A stretch of 64,000 bases of DNA, from assembly GCF_012927085.1 (NCBI RefSeq), contig NZ_JABBFX010000004.1, positions 310,001 through 374,000 on the forward strand, written 5' to 3'. This stretch comes from Ramlibacter agri (GTDB taxonomy: Bacteria > Pseudomonadota > Gammaproteobacteria > Burkholderiales > Burkholderiaceae_C). Of the stretch, positions 58,395-64,000 are shown one piece after another. The notes under the pieces were generated by a model. It was given only the letters and a program-made list of their open reading frames with translations, was not told the DNA's origin and did not search any database. A program made the position numbers and the translations under genes. Positions within the stretch are counted from its first letter, which is position 1. Each line of letters starts with the position of its first letter.

Positions 58395-58760
58395 CTAGAT
58401 GGTCTGCGTGGGCCGCTCGGACGCGAGGTGGCCGCCGAGGATTTCCTCGATCTTCACCTTGAGCAGCTTGGACTTGTCGTCGTTCGGGAAACGGACGCCG
58501 ACGCCCTGGGTGCGGTTGGCGGCGGCGCGCGCCGGCGTGACCCAGGCGACCTTGCCGGCCACCGGGTAGCGCTGCGGGTCGTCCGGCAGGGACAGCAGCA
58601 CGTAGACGTCGTCGCCCAGCTTGTATTCACGCGTGGTCGGAATGAACACGCCGCCATCGGCGAACAAGGGGATGTAGGCGGCATACAGCGCGGCCTTCTC
58701 CTTGATGGCCAGCTGGATGACGCTCGGGCGCGGGGTATTGGGGGCGGGGGCGGTGCTCAT
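58395..58760 (-). CDS. PilZ-domain protein, type IV pilus type
   Basis: A 121-residue PilZ-family protein reading YIPLFADGGVFIPTTREYKL, GDDVYVLLSLPDD, VAGKVAWVTP and GVGVRFPND. This subgroup lies between holB and tatD in many Proteobacteria and acts in type IV pilus assembly rather than by binding cyclic di-GMP; the RxxxR motif of c-di-GMP binders is not seen. Its ATG overlaps the holB stop. Confidence 0.9.
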   Translation of the reverse strand: MSTAPAPNTPRPSVIQLAIKEKAALYAAYIPLFADGGVFIPTTREYKLGDDVYVLLSLPDDPQRYPVAGKVAWVTPARAAANRTQGVGVRFPNDDKSKLLKVKIEEILGGHLASERPTQTI

Positions 58761-59758
58761 CGGGAGTGTGGTTCCGAGTTTAGGGCCGCCCGGGCCCGGC
58801 TCACAAGGTCTTCCAGCATCAAGCCGGCATTGAAAGGGTGTTCGACCGTGCGGGATGTCGCAGCCAGGTCACGCCACCAGCCCGTCAGGGCGGCCGGGTC
58901 GGCCGCCGGCGGCAGGTCGCCGGGCGCGAAAAAGCGCGGCTCGGCCCCGTTGCGCATGGCGATCAGGTCGTGGCAAAGCTTCTGCAGCGACTCCACGGCC
59001 TGCGCCGGCCCCCAGTCGGCCAGCGCGCTGCCGTCGCCCCGGGCCAGGGCCTTGGGCCAGCGGGCCCAGGCCTGGGCGTCCAGGCCGGCCCGGTGCAGGC
59101 GCAGCGCGTCCTCGGGCCGGCCGCCGGCGGCGCGCAGCAGCACCGGTGCCGCCGCCGCGGGCACGCCCTCCTCCTTCAGCCAGGCTTCGGCTTGTTCCGC
59201 CGCCGGCCAGGCGAGGGTATGGCCCTGGCAACGGCTGCGGATCGTGGGCAGCAGCTGGTGCGCCGCTTCGGTCGCGAGCACGAAGCGCACGTCGCCGGGC
59301 GGCTCCTCCAGCGTTTTCAGCAAGGCGTTGGCCGTCACCTGGTTCATGCGTTCGGCCGGATACACCAGCATCACCTTGCCGCGACCGCGGCCGCTGGTGC
59401 GCTGGGCGAATTCCAGCGCCGCGCGCATGGCGTCGACGCGGATTTCCTTGCTGGGCTTGCGCTTCTTGTCGTCGAGGTCGGACTGCGCCTTTTCGTCCAG
59501 CGGCCAGCCCAGCTCCTGCATCTGCACTTCAGGCATCAGCACTGCCAGGTCGATGTGCGAGCGCACCTCCACCTGGTGGCAGCTGTCGCATTCGCCGCAG
59601 GCGCCATCCGGCGTGGGCCGGTCGCACAGCCAGGCTTGCGCCAGGCCCAGCGCCAGGGTGTACTGGCCCAGGCCCGACGGCCCGTGCAACAGCCAGGCGT
59701 GGCCACGCTGGGACAGGAGCTGGCGCAGTTGCGCGCTGATCCAGGGCGCGGTGCTCAC
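58757..59758 (-). CDS. holB: DNA polymerase III subunit delta'
   Basis: A 333-residue clamp-loader subunit delta'. The P-loop-like segment [12 protein letters not shown] lacks the Lys, as expected for delta', which does not hydrolyse ATP. A four-Cys zinc module ([16 protein letters not shown]) and [15 protein letters not shown], where SRC follows, are also typical. The ATG at 59758 overlaps the tmk stop. Confidence 0.93.
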   Translation of the reverse strand: MSTAPWISAQLRQLLSQRGHAWLLHGPSGLGQYTLALGLAQAWLCDRPTPDGACGECDSCHQVEVRSHIDLAVLMPEVQMQELGWPLDEKAQSDLDDKKRKPSKEIRVDAMRAALEFAQRTSGRGRGKVMLVYPAERMNQVTANALLKTLEEPPGDVRFVLATEAAHQLLPTIRSRCQGHTLAWPAAEQAEAWLKEEGVPAAAAPVLLRAAGGRPEDALRLHRAGLDAQAWARWPKALARGDGSALADWGPAQAVESLQKLCHDLIAMRNGAEPRFFAPGDLPPAADPAALTGWWRDLAATSRTVEHPFNAGLMLEDLVSRARAALNSEPHSR

Positions 59759-60393
59759 AGCAGCCCCCTGGCGCGCACGCCGCGTTCGACCGCCTGCCAG
59801 ACGCCTTCGCGCGGCTGGTCGGCATCGACGCGCAGGAAGCGGCGCGGATCAGCCCGCAGGCGTTGCGCGTAGCCCTCGGCCACGCGGGCGAAGAACTCCT
59901 GCGGCTGCGACTCGAACTTGTCCGGCACGCGGGCGCCGGCCAGGCGTTGCGCTGCCACGGACGGTGCCAGGTCGAACCAGACCGTCAGGTCTGGCTGGCG
60001 CAGGCCGGGCAGCCGAATCGCGGGCACGCTCTGGACCCAGCGTTCCAGCTGCTGCAGCACCTCGCGGTCGAAGCCGCGGCCGCCGCCCTGGTAGGCGAAG
60101 GTGGCGTCGGTGAAGCGGTCGCACAGCACGACGTTGCCGCGGGCGATGGCCGGCTCGATCACCTGCAGCAGGTGGTCGCGGCGCGCGGCGAACATCACGA
60201 GCGCCTCGGTGAGGGCGTCCATGGGCTCGTTCAAGGCCAGGGCGCGCAGTTTCTCGGCCAGCGGCGTGCCACCCGGCTCGCGCGTCAGCGTGACGGTGCG
60301 GCCGGCGGCGCGGAAGGCGCCGGCCAGCGCGTCGATGTGCGTGGACTTGCCGGCGCCATCGATGCCTTCGAAGGTGAGGAACAGCCCGCTCAT
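59755..60393 (-). CDS. tmk: Thymidylate kinase
   Basis: A 212-residue dTMP kinase. The P-loop is [16 protein letters not shown] near residue 8, the DR(F/Y) motif is in [20 protein letters not shown] (~93), and a LID region follows. It makes dTDP for DNA synthesis. The ATG overlaps the mltG stop. Confidence 0.95.
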   Translation of the reverse strand: MSGLFLTFEGIDGAGKSTHIDALAGAFRAAGRTVTLTREPGGTPLAEKLRALALNEPMDALTEALVMFAARRDHLLQVIEPAIARGNVVLCDRFTDATFAYQGGGRGFDREVLQQLERWVQSVPAIRLPGLRQPDLTVWFDLAPSVAAQRLAGARVPDKFESQPQEFFARVAEGYAQRLRADPRRFLRVDADQPREGVWQAVERGVRARGLL

Positions 60394-61424
60394 TGCCCGC
60401 GCTGGTATTTGTTGACGGCCCGGTTGTGGTCGTCGAGGTTCTCGCTGAACTGGCTGGTGCCGTCGCCCTTGGCCACGAAATACAGGTACTTTCCCGGCGC
60501 CGGCTGCACAGCGGCCAGCAGCGAGGCCTTGCCCGGCATCGAGATCGGCGTCGGCGGCAGGCCCAGGTGCACGTACGTGTTCCAGGGTGTATCGGCCTGC
60601 AGGTCGGCCTTGTGCAGGTTGCCGGTGAAGGCGTCGCCCATGCCGTAGATCACCGTGGGGTCCGTCTGCAGCGGCATGCCGATCCGCAGCCGGTTCTGGA
60701 ACACGGCGGAAATCAGCGTGCGGTCGGCCGCCTTGCCGGTTTCCTTCTCGATGATGCTGGCCAGGGTCAGCACCTCCTCGGGCGACTTCAGCACGATGCC
60801 GGGACGGCGTTCGTTCCAGGCCACGGTGAGCCGCTTGTCCATGGCGCGCATGGCGCGCTTCAGCACCGCGACATCGCTGGAGCCCTTGGAATAGGTGTAG
60901 GTGTCGGGAAAGAAGCGGCCTTCCGGGTGCACGCCGGGGCGGCCCAGCAGCTTCATCAGGTCTTCGTCGCTCAGCTTCGCGCTGTCCTGCCGCAGCGCGT
61001 CGCCCTTGCCCAGCGCGGCGCGCACCTGGCGGATGTTCCAGCCTTCCACCAGCGTCACGGCGCGCAGCGACTCCTCGCCGCGGGCCAGCTTGTCCAACAG
61101 CCGCTCCGGGGTGATGCCAGTGGTGAGTTCATAGCTGCCGGCGCGAATCTGCTTGCCCTGCCCCGACAGCCGGAACCAGGCAAACAGCAGGCGCGGTTCG
61201 ACGTCGACGCCGGCCTTGCGCACGGCCTCGGCCACGCCGCGTGGCAGGGTGCCGGGCTCGATATCCAGGTCCAGCGGGCTCTGCGCCAGCGTCAGAGGGT
61301 GGTGCAGCCACCACCAGCCGGCGCCCGCGGCGCCCAAGGCCGCCACCAGCACCAGCAGGAACAATGCTTTCAGCAACCGCAGCAACCGCCCGCCCTTCTG
61401 CAATCCATGGTTTGTGCCGGCCAT
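60390..61424 (-). CDS. mltG: Endolytic murein transglycosylase MltG
   Basis: A 344-residue YceG/MltG protein with one N-terminal membrane helix ([20 protein letters not shown]), a LysM-like region (~50-130) and the catalytic domain with the Glu in [15 protein letters not shown] and [20 protein letters not shown]. It cleaves new glycan strands at the inner membrane. ATG at 61424. It diverges from ygfZ with only a 12-bp gap, so their promoters must overlap the coding regions or each other. Confidence 0.94.
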   Translation of the reverse strand: MAGTNHGLQKGGRLLRLLKALFLLVLVAALGAAGAGWWWLHHPLTLAQSPLDLDIEPGTLPRGVAEAVRKAGVDVEPRLLFAWFRLSGQGKQIRAGSYELTTGITPERLLDKLARGEESLRAVTLVEGWNIRQVRAALGKGDALRQDSAKLSDEDLMKLLGRPGVHPEGRFFPDTYTYSKGSSDVAVLKRAMRAMDKRLTVAWNERRPGIVLKSPEEVLTLASIIEKETGKAADRTLISAVFQNRLRIGMPLQTDPTVIYGMGDAFTGNLHKADLQADTPWNTYVHLGLPPTPISMPGKASLLAAVQPAPGKYLYFVAKGDGTSQFSENLDDHNRAVNKYQRGQ

Positions 61425-61436
61425 GATAATTCAGGC

Positions 61437-62354
61437 ATGAGTCTCCACCTGAACGGCGTTGCCCCCCTGCCCCAACTCGGCGTCATCCGCGCCATCGGCA
61501 CGGACGCGGCAAGCTTCCTGCACGGCCAGCTGACCCAGGATTTCGCCCTGCTGGGCGCCAACGAGGCCCGGCTGGCGGCCTTCTGCACGGCCAAGGGCCG
61601 CATGCAGGCCAGTTTCATCGCTTTCAAACGGGCACCGGACGAGGTGTTGCTGGTGTGCAGCCGCGACGTCCTGCCGGCCACGCTGAAGCGCCTGTCCATG
61701 TTCGTGCTGCGCGCGAAGGCGAAGCTCAGCGACGCCAGCGCGGAGTTCGCGCTGTACGGCGTGGCCGGCGAAACGCTCAAGGCCTTGCAGCCGGCGCCGC
61801 AGGCGCCCTGGAACGTCGCCGACCTCGGCGCCGCCCGCCTGGTGCAGTTGTACCCGGCCGACGGCCAGCCGCGCGCGCTGTGGGTGGGCCCCGCCGACGC
61901 ACCCGCACCGGCGGGCCCGGCGCTGGACACGACCCTGTGGCAATGGGGCGAGGTGCGCAGCGCCGTCGCTACCATCACCACGCCCATCGTCGAGGCCTTC
62001 GTGCCGCAGATGCTCAATTACGAATCCGTGGGCGGCGTCAATTTCAAGAAGGGCTGCTACCCGGGCCAGGAAGTCGTGGCGCGCAGCCAGTTCCGCGGCA
62101 CGCTCAAGCGGCGCGCTTTCCTGGCGCATGCCGACGCGGAGCTCGCGCCCGGCCAGGAGGTGTTCCAGGCCGGCGACCCCGAGCAGCCCGCGGGCGTGGT
62201 GGCCCAGGCCGCGCCGGCGCCCAGCGGCGGCTGGGACGCGATCGTCTCGCTGCAGCTCACGGCCGCCGAGGCCGGCGACCTGCACGCGGGCAGCGCCACC
62301 GGCGCCCGGCTGGACCTGCAGCCCCTGCCCTACTTGCTGTTGGCCGACGTCTGA
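61437..62354 (+). CDS. ygfZ: Folate-binding protein YgfZ
   Basis: A 305-residue YgfZ/GcvT-like protein for repair or maturation of iron-sulphur enzymes. The signature KKGCYPGQEVVAR is at about residues 203-215, and GVIRAIGTDAASFLHGQLTQ lies near the N-terminus. ATG at 61437. The end overlaps the convergent O-antigen-ligase-like gene by 25 bp. Confidence 0.93.
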   Translation: MSLHLNGVAPLPQLGVIRAIGTDAASFLHGQLTQDFALLGANEARLAAFCTAKGRMQASFIAFKRAPDEVLLVCSRDVLPATLKRLSMFVLRAKAKLSDASAEFALYGVAGETLKALQPAPQAPWNVADLGAARLVQLYPADGQPRALWVGPADAPAPAGPALDTTLWQWGEVRSAVATITTPIVEAFVPQMLNYESVGGVNFKKGCYPGQEVVARSQFRGTLKRRAFLAHADAELAPGQEVFQAGDPEQPAGVVAQAAPAPSGGWDAIVSLQLTAAEAGDLHAGSATGARLDLQPLPYLLLADV

Positions 62355-64000
62355 GTGCCGGCCGCCGGCGCGGAGCCCGTCACCAGCGGCATCCACGACG
62401 GCGGCACCTGCTGCAGCAGCTGGTCGCGTTCTTCCGGCTGCTGCGCGGCGGCGAGGCCCTCGCGCACCTGCTGCGCGCCCCGGGCCAGGTCGCCCTGCTG
62501 GATATGGATCAGCCCGAGCTGCACCAGGCTGCGCGCCTTGGTCTGCGGCCAGTCCCTCAGGCGCAGCTCGGTCGCCTTCTCCGCCATGGCGAAGTCCTTG
62601 CGTTGCAGCGCCAGGGCGACCGCGGCGTTCACCAGGTCGAAGTCGTAGAAGCCCTGGTCGATGGCCTCCTTGGCCAGCGCATAGGCACGGTCCGCCTGGC
62701 CGGAGCGGGCCAGCATGATCACCTCCAGCGAACGCACCGCCGGTGCGTGCGGCTGGATGCGCTTGGCGCGCTCCAGCAAGGCCAGCGCCTGGTCCATCTC
62801 GCCCATGCTGGCGTGGCCGCGGGCGGCGTTGCTGATGATCGCCACCACGTAGGGCCGCGAGCTGAGCACGCTCTCCCAGATCCAGGTGGCGTCCTTCCAG
62901 TCGCCCCAGCGCGCCAGTTCGTCGGCGACCATCGGCGTGATCTTGCGGTAGTGCGGCGTGATGGCGACGCCTTCGCGCACCAGCTCCAGGAGCTCGCGCT
63001 TGGTGCCGTCCCATTCGGGGCTGTTGGGGCGCCCCGACTGGGTGATGGTCAGCGCCAGCTTGGCGGCCTGCACCAGCTTGCGTTCGGCCGTCGCGGCCTG
63101 CTGGGTGATGTACAGGGCCAGCACGAGGCAGACGCCGGTCAGCCCCAGGCAGACGCTCGCCGTCATCGGGCTCCAGCGCAGCGGCAGCGCGGCCCAGCGG
63201 CGCCGCCAGCCCTGGCGCGCATCGGAGGCCGCGAGGCCGCCCAGGCACAGCGCGAACAGCGCGCCAGTGGCCGCCATGCGCCAGGCGAAGCCGATGTTGC
63301 TGACGACCATCAGGGCCAGCAGGCTGGTGAGCATCACCGCCCGCCAGGGCTGGTCTTCGCGCGCCTCGGGGGTCACGGCTTTCCAGCTGCGCCAGGCAGC
63401 GGTGAGCAGGTAGGTGACCAGCCCCAGCAGGAACACCCAGCCGACCAGGCCGTACTCCGCCACCATCTGCAGGAACTCGTTGTGGACGTAGTAGTCGGTC
63501 TCCAGCTGCGAACCTTCGGCCTGGTACAGCGGGATCTCGCTTTCCCAGGCGCCGGCGCCCAGGCCGACCAGGGGCTTGGCCCGGATCGCATTGAGCGTGG
63601 CGCGCCACATGACCATGCGCACGCCCAGCGAGTAGTCCTTGGGCCCGATCGATTCCGTGCGGTTGACGGCGCGCTGCAGGGCGGTGGCGCCGCGCTCCTC
63701 GTCCAGCACCTTGGCGTTGTCGGTGGGAATCATGCCCAGGCCCAGCAACAGGCCGAGGAACAGGCCGATCGCGATGGCCCGCAGGTTGCGGCTCCAGGCC
63801 GGGAAGGCGAACTGGCTCCGGCAGCGCCAGGCGATCAGCGGCAACAGCAGGAACAGCTGCAGCCACAGCGCGATCAGCGCCGCCCGCGTGCCGGTCATGA
63901 ACAGGGCCAGCACCACCAGCGCGTTGCTGCAGGCCAGCAGGGCCACGGTGCCGCTGCGCCGCGCCTTCGCCAGCAGCAGCATGCCGAAGGGCACGGTGCA
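62330..64000 (-). CDS. O-antigen ligase / PglL-type oligosaccharyltransferase with TPR tail, 5' end outside the window
   Basis: At least 554 residues are visible; the frame runs off the right edge. The first half has several membrane helices with the Wzy_C motif GTRAALIALWLQL and the periplasmic loop VHNEFLQMVAEYGLVG, whose His is characteristic of O-antigen ligases and PglL. The C-terminal ~250 residues look like TPR-type helical repeats (AVRSLEVIMLARSGQADRAY, LVQLGLIHIQQGDLARGAQQ), a layout common in pilin-glycosylating PglL/PilO-like enzymes. No other glycan genes are in view. Confidence 0.85.
   Translation of the reverse strand, partial: CTVPFGMLLLAKARRSGTVALLACSNALVVLALFMTGTRAALIALWLQLFLLLPLIAWRCRSQFAFPAWSRNLRAIAIGLFLGLLLGLGMIPTDNAKVLDEERGATALQRAVNRTESIGPKDYSLGVRMVMWRATLNAIRAKPLVGLGAGAWESEIPLYQAEGSQLETDYYVHNEFLQMVAEYGLVGWVFLLGLVTYLLTAAWRSWKAVTPEAREDQPWRAVMLTSLLALMVVSNIGFAWRMAATGALFALCLGGLAASDARQGWRRRWAALPLRWSPMTASVCLGLTGVCLVLALYITQQAATAERKLVQAAKLALTITQSGRPNSPEWDGTKRELLELVREGVAITPHYRKITPMVADELARWGDWKDATWIWESVLSSRPYVVAIISNAARGHASMGEMDQALALLERAKRIQPHAPAVRSLEVIMLARSGQADRAYALAKEAIDQGFYDFDLVNAAVALALQRKDFAMAEKATELRLRDWPQTKARSLVQLGLIHIQQGDLARGAQQVREGLAAAQQPEERDQLLQQVPPSWMPLVTGSAPAAGTQTSANSK

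Overview
The window is chromosomal DNA from a high-GC betaproteobacterium, most likely a Comamonadaceae member of the Burkholderiales (Ramlibacter/Variovorax-like). That placement is an inference from gene content, strong GC bias at third codon positions, and the look of the housekeeping proteins (RimP, InfB, SmpB, RatA). Genes are tightly packed, and neighbouring genes often share an ATGA or GTGA stop/start overlap. I saw no rRNA, tRNA, CRISPR array, prophage or insertion sequence.

Layout. (1) 1-4.5 kb: the end of an aerobic CO-dehydrogenase-type molybdenum hydroxylase cluster (large-subunit tail, coxG, coxD, coxE, an XdhC-YHS fusion, a MocA-like nucleotidyltransferase), converging on a selenium-binding/methanethiol oxidase gene and its overlapping membrane protein. 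(2) 6.6-7.2 kb: a degraded membrane-protein gene, then an elaborate promoter with an 11-bp perfect dyad and an early terminator hairpin. It feeds rimP-nusA-infB-rbfA-truB-typA (7.2-15.6 kb), which is interrupted by a long imperfect palindrome between infB and rbfA. (3) 15.6-21.5 kb: an EamA exporter with an acyl-CoA hydrolase, an ECF sigma/anti-sigma operon with a repeat lipoprotein, smpB, ratA-rnfH and a DUF4124 protein. (4) 21.6-31 kb: guaB and guaA separated by a Phd/PIN toxin-antitoxin pair, a RecQ-type helicase fused to a phosphoribosyltransferase-like domain, DUF5710 and PaiB proteins, a TadA-haloalkane dehalogenase fusion and an LD-carboxypeptidase.

(5) 31.6-47 kb: what looks like an oxygen-responsive island. 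It encodes an FNR-type regulator with a full set of cluster cysteines, a response regulator, a universal stress protein, a CbpM-like protein, a large membrane hydrolase, soxYZB, a PHA synthase, a phasin, a DksA-like zinc-finger protein, an ADP-forming acyl-CoA synthetase fused to a GNAT acetyltransferase, and an active/inactive protease pair around a LuxR regulator. Three sites of the form TTGAYCTKGCGCAA lie in its divergent intergenic regions. The one at 41.58 kb sits symmetrically between two start codons. (6) 47-56 kb: a Fur-box-like site between a DUF2061 gene and an N-terminally short FAD oxidoreductase, an RlmN-like enzyme, a DUF4142-cupredoxin pair, chrA with a structured leader and a frameshifted rhodanese, a UbiB-family kinase, a dipeptidase, a frameshifted small gene and a GNAT protein. 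(7) 56.4-64 kb: the mltG-tmk-holB-pilZ-tatD-ankyrin operon on the minus strand, divergent ygfZ, and an O-antigen-ligase/PglL-type protein running off the right edge.

Most of the window is ordinary core genome. The parts most worth a second look are the FNR-site island, the TadA-dehalogenase and RecQ-PRTase fusions, the toxin-antitoxin pair inside guaBA, the rimP leader, the infB-rbfA palindrome, and the protease/pseudoprotease/LuxR operon. I did not find a single clearly unprecedented multi-gene system.
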